Of a DNA stretch of 64,000 nt, positions 49,418-59,035 are shown piece by piece. Within the stretch, counting starts at the first letter, position 1; each line of letters starts with the position of its first letter. The notes beneath the pieces are model-generated. The model was not told the origin of the DNA, did no database searches, and saw nothing but the letters and a program-made list of their open reading frames with translations. Source of the stretch: Golubevia sp. BC0850 (lineage: Eukaryota > Basidiomycota > Exobasidiomycetes > Golubeviales > Golubeviaceae). Location of the stretch: assembly GCA_012976225.1 (NCBI GenBank), contig JAAVVG010000022.1, forward strand, positions 186,001 to 250,000. Reading direction: 5' to 3'. The position numbers and the translations under genes are program-made.

Positions 49418-49779
49418 GTTGTAAGGAGTTGATTGAAGTGAAGGAGAAAAAGAGGAAGGAAGGAAGGAAGGAAGAGAAATAAAGAAGGTTCGGATGGAAT
49501 AGCGCAAATTTTATCCTAGGCTCGACCTCTCTGATTAGAGGTTGGCGCTATATTCCCTCAATAATTGAAAAAGAAGTGTCGGCGTCGTACTCAAAAGATT
49601 GAAGATATATGCGAGCTAATGGGAGGGATCGAGAGGAAAGAAGAAAAAGACCAATTATTCTTCTTCTTCATCGCTTCATATCTGAACCGCGCTCGAGACG
49701 TCCACAGTGTTTCTTTCCTTCATTCTCGACAGAAACTTGTCATGTCTTCTCATTGTCGTTACTAAGAGAATACAAAAAA
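49418..49779. other. Promoter-side intergenic region of the amine oxidase gene
   Basis: 362 bp between the amine oxidase start and the end of the interrupted low-complexity locus. It includes an (AAGG)n microsatellite at about 49454-49475 in the likely 5' UTR. No coding sequence recognised. Confidence 0.5.
49454..49475. repeat. (AAGG)n microsatellite
   Basis: About five AAGG/GGAA units upstream of the amine oxidase start codon; on the transcribed (minus) strand this reads as a CTTC pyrimidine tract typical of fungal 5' UTRs. Confidence 0.75.
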
Positions 49780-51592
49780 TTATCTACGAGCCTGCATGAT
49801 ATTATTAGTCAAAAATTCCACCAACCCAAAAGAATCGTCTCCAAAATCGAAATCAAAGTCCAACCCGATCTTGTGCTCTTCTCCAAAGTCCAATTTAGGT
49901 GGTTGATCCGAAACCAATCCTTCGTAAGTTGGTTTCTCCTTCACTTCATCATCACTTTCCTCGAGAGTAGAATTCGTAGTAACCAAAGAACCGAAGAATC
50001 TACTCTTTCGATAAACCGATTTCGAGAATCTAAAAGAGTTGTTAGTTGAAAGTGAATCACTATTGGAAGAGTTGTTGGTGCTGACTGAATCGCCACGTTG
50101 AAGATCTAGAGGAATCAACAAAGGAATAGAGACGGCTGTCAAAGAAGTAAAAGAAGTTGGAGATCTTTTGACGTTGAAGTTCTTCAATAGGTTTTCTATT
50201 GGACTTGGAGATTGAGAAACTGAAGATTCAGGTAAAGAAACTTGAGAAGAAGGTCCATGAGATAAGTTCCTAGAAAGTAGCAGCGAAAGCTTTTCAGTTT
50301 GAGGATGCTTCGATGAATCGGAAGTGGAAGGGGTGATTGGAGATGGATAAGCTCCTCCATTGACGGAGTAATCACTACTAGAACCAGAGAAAGCGGTGTT
50401 AGAGTAAGAGTCTGAAGAGGAACCCACAGAGTTCGCAGATTGAGAGGATTCATCAGTTTGTTTGCGTACTGGAGTCTGAAGTTGAGGAGGAGGTTGAACG
50501 ATTGGCTCAGAAAGTTGAATTGGCTGAATGATTCCTACTTCCTTTAATATTTCGAAACACAAAACCAGAGAAGTCAACAAGAGCGGTAGATCTCTCATTG
50601 GAGCCTCATCTCGTAAATGTTGGATTCTTTCTAGTTTCTGAATTTGTTGCTGAGTTAACTTCCTAACTTTCATTGGATGAGAACGAGCATCTTGAAAGGG
50701 AAAAAATTGGAGTAGAAAGTGAAGATGGCATGGTTGGTCTTCCTCCTTGCGAAGTCTCTAGATTCTTGAGATCAGGAGCTTGAGGTTTGATTCTTTCCAG
50801 TTCTAGAAGTAAATCCAATTCAGCCTTCTTTAATTCTTCTTCAGCTTGCTTATCGATTCCCAACAACATTCCTGCATATTCTGGTGACCTTGATTCTAAA
50901 CCTTCAACTTTGTTCTCTTCCACCTTTTTGAGAATGCTCTGAGGTGAAACGCCACTTTGGTCACTGAATTTACGTTCAAAAATACTGAGGTTACTCAAAA
51001 CCTTTGATGATGAATTGAACCTAGCATCCCCCGCCAACATTTCACCAGCTACCGATTCTCCCAAGGAAGGCTTAGCGGAAGAAGCGACTAATCCGGTCCC
51101 TAGAGAAGCCAAAAGCGAAGTAGAAGAGCCGTGGTTCTGATCCTGCTTGTTGCTGAACATTGACGTCTTCATCAATTTTGCTTTGTCGGTGAAAGTTTTC
51201 AGTGCTTGAGCTCGTTTGATTATTGCAGCTTGAGCCGAGGAGAGACTTGAGGTACTCGGTGAAGCTGGAGGTGAAGATGTGATGTTGTTACTTGGAATTG
51301 AGGATTTAGATCTCTGATGTTGTTGATAAGATGTAGATGACCAAGGACGAGGATTTTTCTCCTTGGGAGAACTTGCTTTCGAACGAACACTAGAAGCGTC
51401 ATTAGAATCGGAATAAGAAGAAGTAGACCATGGACGGTTGATCTTTTCCTTCGGAGAACTTGCTTTCAAACGAATACTAGAGGAATCATACGAATTTCTT
51501 ACAATAACATTTGGATTAGAGAAAGAACTTGGAGCGAAAGCATCAAATTGGATTTGAGGTCTTGAGCCTATGTCTGCAACTCTTCTAGAATC
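49780..51592 (-). pseudogene. Interrupted continuation of a Ser/Pro-rich gene (two open blocks, no own start)
   Basis: Immediately after the TAA at 51595-51593 the same frame stays open to 50663 (310 codons) without any ATG until deep inside. It is clearly protein-like: KASSPKEK followed by RPWS occurs twice, and there are helical stretches such as AAIIKRAQALKTFTDKAKLM and KQAEEELKKAELDLLLELER. Near 50690, close to a T6 run, the coding signal moves to another frame, open to 49780 (297 codons: MKVRKLTQQQIQKLERIQHL at the start, S-rich middle, acidic end, terminal MQARR). I found no GT-AG intron that would remove the stop or explain the frame change. It is probably the remainder of the gene entered at 51593-53030, interrupted by one stop and one shift. 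Function unknown. Confidence 0.5.
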
Positions 51593-53030
51593 TTAGATCC
51601 GTTGAGAAGTGGAACTAGAGTTGGAATGTGGATTCGGAAGTGGATGAAGACTATCTACCAAAGATAAAAGATTGAGAGTGGCAGAGGCGATTTGAGCAGG
51701 AGTGTGATCAGAATGAGTTTGAGCTCCATTCTCTTCTTCCGAATGGAAGCGAAAGTTTTGAGCAGATCTACTTCTATGATGAATCGGAATAGGTATAATA
51801 CTAGGTGGACGAGGTAAAGGTTTCGAGGGTCTATGAATTCCTTTCCCAGGTCCTTCGAAATGACTGAGTGAATCGATGGTTTCTCCCCTTGGTTTTTGAG
51901 TTAGGTTCCACCAATTATGAGTAGCTGTGTCACTCCGAACTGGGGCTCCTTCTACTTTTAGGATTGGGATTGAAGGTGCTTCAGAGGATAGAACATTCTC
52001 AGGATTGGGAATGGCTGGATCATGAATCTTAAGAGTTCCTAGTTCTTGGTCTGTGGTTGAAGAGATAGGGTTTGGAGAATAAGAAGCGAGAATAGCTTGA
52101 GAGGGAGAAGCGTGAAGTGAAAGTTTGAAGGGATTTGAGGATTGGAGGCTTGAAGAGGGATCAGAATCTGTTGGTGAGAAGACAGTGAGAGGAGAAGGAG
52201 AGGGGGTATAAGCCTCCGTTCAAGGATGTAATCTAGAGCCCTTCTGTTTGAATTCGAACAGATGCTCAAATGTCCTGTCTCTGTCTCCCCAGTAGGAGTC
52301 GACCCACAGACGTCCAGCGTGCGACCTCTTCCTTCCAACCTTGTCCAGCCTCTCTCGCTTCTGGCTTCCTCCGTGTTGATCTCCGTCCTTACTAAAACTT
52401 ACCGCTTTGAGCTTCCCAGTAGTAGGCTCTCTGATCAGGACCTTTGAAGCCGATGTTCAATCTCCAAGCTGGCCGATCTCTTTCTCTGCCTGCACTCGAA
52501 TGACTTCCTTCCTCTCCATTGAGGGTTTCATCTAGGAGGCCAGGTTCCAAGGTTATCTCAACTGAGCTAGACCATCTCTGTAATCCCCAGAAAGCTGTTC
52601 CAAAGATGATGAACCTTGATTCGTCGCCTATTCGAATCCGTTTGATGGTGTAGATGGCAGGAGGTCTTGAAGCATGACCGTTTGCAGTTGTATTAGGATT
52701 GGATGCTGGGCTTGGTAAATCAAAATGATTGTAAAGAGATGGTTGTAAATGTAGGAGTTCAGTTGGAGTTTGAAAAGGGAATAAATGAAATGAATCTGTT
52801 GAACCATCTATGGAGATTGTAGAAGGTCTGGAATGAAATAGAATCGATTCATTTGGGTTCGTAATTGAATCTGATTTGAGAGAGATTGCATCAAATTCTG
52901 TCGAAATTCCTCTACTGAACAATCTGATTTCTGAGGGTAAGATTGCTGGCTCATCTTGAGGTGAAAGTGGTTGATTGGTGGTAGGGTTAGGTATAGAAGG
53001 ATCGAGTGAAGTTCGGGCTTCAACAGACAT
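51593..53030 (-). CDS. Uncharacterised Ser/Pro-rich protein, N-terminal part of a longer locus
   Basis: Exons 53030-52403 and 52167-51593 (intron 235 nt, GTAAGT donor, long pyrimidine tract and CAG acceptor) give 400 aa, ending at a TAA. The N-half is S/P/N-rich with a more ordered segment: YTIKRIRIGDESRFIIFGTA, FWGLQRWSSSVEITLEPG and IGFKGPDQRAYYWEAQS. The second half is disordered, with PSKPLPRPPSIIPIPIHHRS. No known domain recognised. An alternative acceptor at 52360 would give a 240-aa protein ending at 52266. The long splice is preferred because it joins phases and leads into a long coding frame that lacks any start of its own. That frame continues beyond the TAA (see neighbouring entry), so the true end is uncertain. 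Confidence 0.55.
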
Positions 53031-53323
53031 CGTTCAACTCTAGGATAGGTTCAGGATGAGTTTTCAAGAACGAGAATGAGATTGGGTAGGGTAACCAAAA
53101 TCAAGAAAAAGTCAAAGGAACGCTTTATCACTAAAGGGGGCAGAGGCATGCTGCAAGGGCACTACTACTCAGACACTCAGTAGATCGACCCACCCGATAA
53201 ACACCCTTAAAGACCGCCTCTCCTCTCCACTTTGAGAGTGAAAGCAGTCAAATAATACTGAATTGACGAAGGCTTTATGAATATAGATGTACATGAAGGC
53301 ATACATCAACACTTGAAATGCTG

Positions 53324-53606
53324 TCAGATTGTCAACTGAAATCCTCGTACACCCCTGGTTTTGTCGGCTCCGATCAGTTGTGGTCGACGAAAGTCGAGCA
53401 GCGTGTCCTTGAGCTCATTCTAAACTCAGAAAAAGAAAAAGTATAGCACATAAAGGGAAGGAAAAGAAACGTAGAGTTGGGGTCAGTGATTGGTAAGTGA
53501 GCTCGCTCGAAACTCTGTCGTCACCCACCAATCTTGATCTTACCTTGGATTTTGCTGACGCACCATCGTGAAATCTCGAAGCAAGTAATCTGTCTGATCT
53601 GGTCAT
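53324..53606 (-). CDS. Small spliced ORF overlapping the F-box stop codon (ATGA)
   Basis: Exons 53606-53544 and 53419-53324 give 52 aa. The ATG shares ATGA with the stop of the upstream F-box gene. The intron is canonical (GTAAGA donor, T-rich tract, TTTAG acceptor, 124 nt) and phase 0. The second exon reads NELKDTLLDFRRPQLIGADK and ends in a hydrophobic LTI. It could be the real C-terminus of the F-box protein displaced by a frame change at the junction, a re-initiated downstream ORF on the same transcript, or chance. No family recognised. Confidence 0.4.
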
Positions 53607-55471
53607 CTAGCCTCAAAATGAACTTTCTCACTCAAAACATAGTCGAAGTGGCCGAATCTTGAATACAACTCCAGATCTCTTACTTCCAACTTTCTCAGAA
53701 CTGGATAATCAAAATTAGAAAAGAATTTGACGGTTGAGAAACTACAGTCCTTGAGTCCCAGTGATTTAAGGCTAAAAAACTCTAACAGAGGCTCCTTTCC
53801 ATCTTCTTGGTTTTCGACGTCGTTCAAACTTAAAGCGGTCAATTGAAGCTTCTCCAAGGTTGACAAAGATGACCCGATAGCTGCTAGGAAGGTATCCTTT
53901 GAGATTCCAGAGCACTGATTAATTGAAATAGACGTTAATTTGGAACAACCTTTAAGCATTAGATGTGACATTTGAAAAGTGACTTTGTTCAGTGAAAGCT
54001 GCTCAAGATTTGGAAGCCGGATTGGAAGATAGAAATAATTCTCCTTTGCCTTCGATTCAGTTGGCCATACACTCGCTAATGAGGGGATGTTTCCGCTGGC
54101 GTGAGCCACTTCTGAGTAAACATCCATGCATAGGGTTAATGACTTAATGAAAGGGTGACATCTGATAAGGTCTAAAACGTGAATTTCACCTTCGCCCATC
54201 TTGATCTCTAAATGCGAAAGCTTTGGCAGGGTCATCTTCCTCAAGAAAATGATTAAAGACGGCGGTACCTTCTGAAGTGATAATCTTTCTAGGAATTCGA
54301 AGGTCTTAGATAGAGGATTGAAGTCTTGGTGTTCAAGTAAACTCTCTACTTCTTTATCGGATTCTGAAAATTCGAAAGATGAAAACTCGAGATTCTTTAA
54401 AGATGTGTTGGATAGTAAAATTGAAAAGAATGAGTCTGAGGGTATCAAATCTTTATGCTTGAATGAAAAGCTCTCTAAACTGGATCCTAACCATCTGATT
54501 AAACCTTCGTTAAATACCATCGGAGCCATCCCCAGAACGAGAGAGAGGTGTTTTATCTGACTTTTGGTTACATTGAAATCTGAAACTTCAAATTCATCTA
54601 ACTCGTATAAGGCTACTTTTACGGAAGTTAAAACAGGACACTCTAAAACCAGCGTCAACAATTGCTGGCTGATGAGCTCTGCTGGAAGATCCCAACTGTT
54701 AGCATCCCCCACTTCTAGTTCCCTCAAAGTATCTTTCGACTTTTCAACCTCCTCGAGTAGATCCATAAAATCTCCTGCGATGTCTTGACCCCCTTCAACC
54801 CCAGAGACCTTGAAGTGTCCAGTTTCAATGCCAAAGCCTCCAAGACCTTTTCCAGTGTGACCAGTGATTCCTCGGATCCAGGGAATTGCCACTCGTGGGC
54901 TTCTCTTGGTCCGAAAGGAAATTTTACTGCCTCCAATTGAAAAGTAATGAGATGCCGAGCTACTACTTGCCTTGATAGGGGAGGGAATCTCAAGTTCGAT
55001 GTGCTCTAGGCTTGGAAAAGCGTCTTTGTCGGACAAGAACGAGATCAGTTTGTCTAGATTAGAATGATTGTCTAAGAGAGAAAGTCTGTCATTTGACTTC
55101 GTAATCAGTTTAAGAACTTTGAGAGTCTTCCTAGAAAGAGTTAACAGATTGAAGAGTTCCGAACATGCAGAGTAATCTGGAAACCTGGGATCCCATTCCT
55201 TCAATTCGTTCCAAAAGGGCGAGAAATCGATCTTGACCACTTCTAGTTTTGCCAGGGAAAGTTTTGAGAATCGTTCGAGGTGATTCAAAAGGAACTTGGC
55301 TGTCTGATCTTCTCTCATGGTGAGATCGATGACTCGGTGTAGTGTTGAAGCCTTTTGAATCGACGATCTCCAATCGTGACTGACTGAAGAGGCGTTTGCG
55401 ATTTCTGAAGGGTCAGAAGCTTGGAAGAGATCCAGAAACGATTCTTCTGGAAGTAGATGGTGAGGATCCAT
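53603..55471 (-). CDS. F-box and leucine-rich-repeat protein
   Basis: A single-exon frame of 622 aa. The N-terminal F-box is HHLLPEESFLDLFQASDPSE and SSVSHDWRSSIQKASTLHRV (residues about 4-45). The rest is a degenerate LRR array with repeated L-x-x-L elements, for example LPNLEQLSLNKVTFQMSHL, CSKLTSISINQCSGISKDTF and LSTLEKLQLTALSLND. It likely recruits substrates to an SCF ubiquitin ligase in nucleus or cytosol; the target is unknown. Uninterrupted length without introns is unusual beside its intron-rich neighbours. The stop overlaps a small spliced ORF, so the C-terminus may differ from this model. The start is 237 bp from the divergent MPDU1 gene. Confidence 0.82.
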   Translation of the reverse strand: MDPHHLLPEESFLDLFQASDPSEIANASSVSHDWRSSIQKASTLHRVIDLTMREDQTAKFLLNHLERFSKLSLAKLEVVKIDFSPFWNELKEWDPRFPDYSACSELFNLLTLSRKTLKVLKLITKSNDRLSLLDNHSNLDKLISFLSDKDAFPSLEHIELEIPSPIKASSSSASHYFSIGGSKISFRTKRSPRVAIPWIRGITGHTGKGLGGFGIETGHFKVSGVEGGQDIAGDFMDLLEEVEKSKDTLRELEVGDANSWDLPAELISQQLLTLVLECPVLTSVKVALYELDEFEVSDFNVTKSQIKHLSLVLGMAPMVFNEGLIRWLGSSLESFSFKHKDLIPSDSFFSILLSNTSLKNLEFSSFEFSESDKEVESLLEHQDFNPLSKTFEFLERLSLQKVPPSLIIFLRKMTLPKLSHLEIKMGEGEIHVLDLIRCHPFIKSLTLCMDVYSEVAHASGNIPSLASVWPTESKAKENYFYLPIRLPNLEQLSLNKVTFQMSHLMLKGCSKLTSISINQCSGISKDTFLAAIGSSLSTLEKLQLTALSLNDVENQEDGKEPLLEFFSLKSLGLKDCSFSTVKFFSNFDYPVLRKLEVRDLELYSRFGHFDYVLSEKVHFEAR

Positions 55472-55708
55472 GTTGTTGTTCGGGAGAAGAAGTGTGGTCT
55501 TTACTCACTCAATACTCCAACCTTCTGTTTCGCTTCGCTAATTGCTGCGAAATTTTCAAGGTCATCATTCAAGATTCCAGCTCTACCAATCAAATCTCAG
55601 AGCACATTACTACCTTCAACTCAAACTCTAGTCTCTACGACTCTAATCACCTCTCTCCCAACCTCAACCGCACCTTCTTCAACTACCTCCATCTCCTTCT
55701 TCGGTGCA

Positions 55709-56977
55709 ATGCAATCGGCTTTACAGAGTGTAACTCAGAATCTTCCGGGGTTCATTAGAGATCCGGCTATTGCCATCATTGGTCAAGTGAGTAGAGAACA
55801 GCGAGGAGGTGGACAGCCTGAGATGGAGAGGTTTTGGACAGGTTGATAGAGCTAGATGCTCTCTTCTGGAGCTCTGAGAGCACTTGATGGACGATAGATC
55901 AGCTTGAATTCTGGTTGAGAAGAAAGGGTAAACGTTCCCACCACCGCTTCTGATCACTCTCGTCCTACCTCTTTCTCCAGGAATGCTATACCACTTTGAT
56001 CTACAATGCAGACCTCTCCTCTCAATACTGTCTTCGTTTGACCATCTCTAAAGGTCTCGGACTTGGAATCGTAGTCTTTGGCTCGATCATGAAGATCCCT
56101 CAGATCATGAAGATCATCAATTCTGGAAGTGCGAGAGGTATCTCTTTCACCATGTACTGCTTAGAAGTGGTAGCATACACCATCTCTTTAGCTTACGCAG
56201 TCAGATCCAATCTACCTTTCAGTACATATGGTGAAAATGCCAGCTTGACTGTTCAGAGTGAGTGGAAGTATGGAAGAGGAGAGGACGATCTTCCTCCAGA
56301 GCTCGTCTAACGAACCTATTCTCATTTTCTCTATTTTTATCTTTCTCTCTTCTCATTCAGACATGATCATCACTCTTCTGATCATTGCCTACTCTCCAAG
56401 CACCACTCGTCCTCTGACTTCAGGTTCATCAATCAGAACTTCCTCCAAACTCGCTCCTCTTTTATCAACTGCCGCTCTAATGCTTCTAGGATCTCTAGCT
56501 TTATCTTCTTCAACCTTGATCCCACCTCATCTACTTTCGATCCTTCAAGCTTGCACGATCCCGATCTCTTTAGCTAGTAAAGTTCCTCAGATGCTCGAAC
56601 TTCATAGAGACAAAGCTCCAGGTCAATTGAGTTCAATCGTGGTTTTCGCTCAATTACTCGGAACAGTGGCTAGAGTCTTTACTACATTGACCGAAACTGA
56701 TGATCAGCTGCTCTTCTGGGGATTCAGTCTTGCTACTATCTTCAACACGATTATTGCTGTTCAGGTGAGTAGATTCAAAGAATTTCCGCCTCCTCTTCCC
56801 TGCCTCTCGACCCTGATCTTGACTCCGTTCCTCTCTTCACTCACTTTTGATCAGCTCATAATGTACTGGAATGGAAATGAGCTGAACACTAAGAAGGGAC
56901 GAAACAACACCTCGGAACAAGAGAAGTCGACCTTTATTAACATGGGAAAACCTTCAGGAAGTTCTAAATTGGATTGA
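55709..56977 (+). CDS. MPDU1: Mannose-P-dolichol utilization defect 1 protein (PQ-loop, MPDU1/Lec35)
   Basis: Exons 55709-55786, 55981-56257, 56361-56764 and 56855-56977 give 293 aa. Two PQ-loop motifs are plain: GSIMKIPQIMKIINSGSARG (first) and ISLASKVPQMLELHRDKAPG (second), each opening a triple-helix bundle; about seven TM segments are expected. QLSSIVVFAQLLGTVARVFT is the conserved helix after the second loop. MPDU1 sits in the ER membrane and is needed for use of dolichol-phosphate mannose and glucose in N-glycan and GPI-anchor assembly. The cytosolic tail is polar (residues about 255-293). It acts downstream of the phosphomannomutase product found at 37153-38683. Confidence 0.92.
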
Positions 56978-57359
56978 TCTATTTTTCTGTGGAAAACAGG
57001 GTGGTCCGCTTCTTGCGAATCCACCTTCATTCTAATCTTCGAATCTAGACTTTTCAGTGCTCATTTGCCTCAAACCACCTCTTTCCAACCCTGTGATTTA
57101 TTCCCGAGCGCGAACTCTAAAAGCACGAGTCGCGTTCTCTCTGATGTCCAAGCGAGATACACTGATCAAAATCGCTCTTCAGAAGAAGGAGGCCGACAAA
57201 TTTAAGAGTCGAAAAGGGCCAGCTCAAGTCAAGAAGAAACGGCACAAGCTGCCACACTTCCCTGTTGACTGATACAACCTAATGTCAACTATGACACTGT
57301 AAATTCGTTATCAGGTTGTGTTTATTTGCAATCATCTCCTCCATCTGAACTGCAAGGAT
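56978..57359. other. Convergent intergenic region, possible tiny ORF
   Basis: 382 bp between MPDU1 and the polytopic membrane protein. An ATG frame at 57147-57272 encodes a very basic 41-residue peptide (MSKRDTLIKIALQKKEADKF and KKKRHKLPHFPVD). It could be a small protein or part of the MPDU1 3' UTR; nothing else supports it. Confidence 0.35.
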
Positions 57360-58567
57360 CTACTCGGAAACGGACTTCTCTTCATCGTTCAATTTCAGCT
57401 CTGATTCTTTTCTATCGGCGCTGCTAGGATCGCCTCGACTAGTGAAGTAGGTACTTATAAGCAAAGCACAGCTCGTCCATTCCATCAAGGTGGCAAGCAG
57501 AGTTTCCTAGAAGAACAGGGAAGGCAGATGAAGTTCAGTCGACACTTCGGATTGCTTCACTCTCGTCGATTCCCTTCAACTCACCTCAATGACGAATTGA
57601 TCGATGAATCCAGTTTCATTATAGTTCCCAGGATAGTAATAGTTGAGTTTCGTAAGGACTGCTTGAAGCACCCCAAAGATACCTCTGACTCCCAAGAAAG
57701 GCCAGGTCAAGACCAGGATTAGAAGTGTTGGGTGTCCGTAGAAAGGTCTGCTAGGAACTTCCCTTCTACTTTGCTTGATCGTATAGATTATGCACCCGAA
57801 AAATACCATGTTGACGGCCAAAAAGATTGCTTGGCCAACTGCTCTTAAAATCTTTGCTAATTGAATGCTTGAGTTGTCATCCCAGTTTTGAGATGGATCA
57901 GATGTGTCTCCAGACAGAAGATTCCCGCCAGTGATGATGATGGCGTTGGCTGCGATAAGGAGCTGTAAGGGGAGATGTTAGATAGGAGAGGTGGAAAAGT
58001 GAGAATCGACGATGGAGATTGATGAAGAAGCAGAGGTTAAAAGGACTCACCCAGTGAATGATCCCCATGGGACTCCCTGTACCTTGTAAAGTAGCTTTTA
58101 AGTTGAAGGCGACGATCAACCCTTTATACCATTTTTCACCCTTGGGTCTTCGAGGCTCTAACCAGGAGTTCTTGGCTAGTAGATTGTGATTGTGCCATGA
58201 GATCAAGAATCGAGCGGTACAGAGGACTAAAGAAAAGTATCCCTGAAAAAGCGATCAAATAAGGAGAGGATGAGAAACCAAAAATTAGAGGGATCCGGTC
58301 CACGAGAAGGTTGGCAAGGACAAAGCAACTCACCTCTGCGCCAAGAATCAGATAGGCGATAAGCAGATTGAAGGACTTGAAGCCTATAATTCCAAAAGCG
58401 AGTCCAACACTTTGACTTGCCAATCTGATTAGAACATGGAAAGTGATCAAGGAGTATCTGGATCTGAGCTTGATCCGCTTAGTGTGGTAACCAGCTAAGA
58501 GGATGAAGAAGAGGATGACATAGAGGATCAAAAAGATCAAGGTCGAGAGTGCTAGAGAGTTGAGCAT
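57360..58567 (-). CDS. Polytopic fungal membrane protein (seven-TM, DUF7702/RTA1-like appearance)
   Basis: Exons 58567-58334, 58242-58051, 57962-57585 and 57506-57360 give 316 aa. The first helix is near the N-terminus (LALSTLIFLILYVILFFILL), followed by FHVLIRLASQSVGLAFGIIG, LLIAYLILGAEGYFSLVL, a polar segment with SWLEPRRPKGEKWYKG, MGIIHWLLIAANAIIITGG, AVGQAIFLAVNMVFFGCII, LLILVLTWPFLGVRGIFGVL and a last helix in exon 4 (TLMEWTSCALLIS), giving about seven. The tail is charged. The layout and the W-P-x(4)-R-x-I-F motif resemble fungal DUF7702-type proteins. No catalytic motif; function unknown. Family label uncertain, membrane topology reliable. Confidence 0.72.
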
Positions 58568-59035
58568 TTGAGCTTAAAGGAGAGGATTGGGAAGTGAGGG
58601 AGAGGGAGAGGGAGGTCGAAAGAGGCCCCCTTTTAACCCCTAGCTGCGCTTTCTCTTGACGGAGAAAACCTCGGGAGGGGTGAGGGGATGGAGCAAACTG
58701 CGGCTATGCTGAGTTCAAACTTCGGACTGTGGCGCTGTTTTTGGAAGTTTTCTTTAATGAGCACTGCAAACTAGTTACTTTATAGCCAATCTAATAGAGT
58801 AGAAGGAGATGAGAGGGTTAGCGTGGAGGTGAGGCAGTACAAGCTTGCAGGACAAAAGCCTCGAAGACGTCACACTTCAATGAATAAAGAATGAGTATGC
58901 AGTGGAAAACTCGTGCAATCGTGATATTCCTATTAAGACCTGTAGAACAGATGAGAGGCGAACAATCCATCTGCCCTAAAAAGCACCTCTAACCAACGAA
59001 CCAACCCATCTCAACATCCCCTTTTCCTACATTTC
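58568..59035. other. Intergenic between two minus-strand genes
   Basis: 468 bp. The part near 58568-58640 is the promoter side of the membrane-protein gene and the rest the 3' flank of the epoxide hydrolase gene. No coding or RNA feature seen. Confidence 0.45.

Noticed and set aside
51593-51595. Idea that a stop codon is reassigned in this organism
   Set aside because: Clean housekeeping genes in the window end at TAA, TAG and TGA, so the standard code applies.
52266-52360. Alternative second exon giving a 240-aa protein for the 53-kb gene
   Set aside because: The acceptor at 52168 has a much better pyrimidine tract and leads in phase into a long coding frame that otherwise lacks a start.
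38869-53030. Idea that C-to-T hypermutation (RIP-like) produced the in-frame stops
   Set aside because: Every stop codon is one C-to-T step from CAA, CAG or CGA, so the stops themselves are no evidence; there are also no repeated copies here to trigger such a process.
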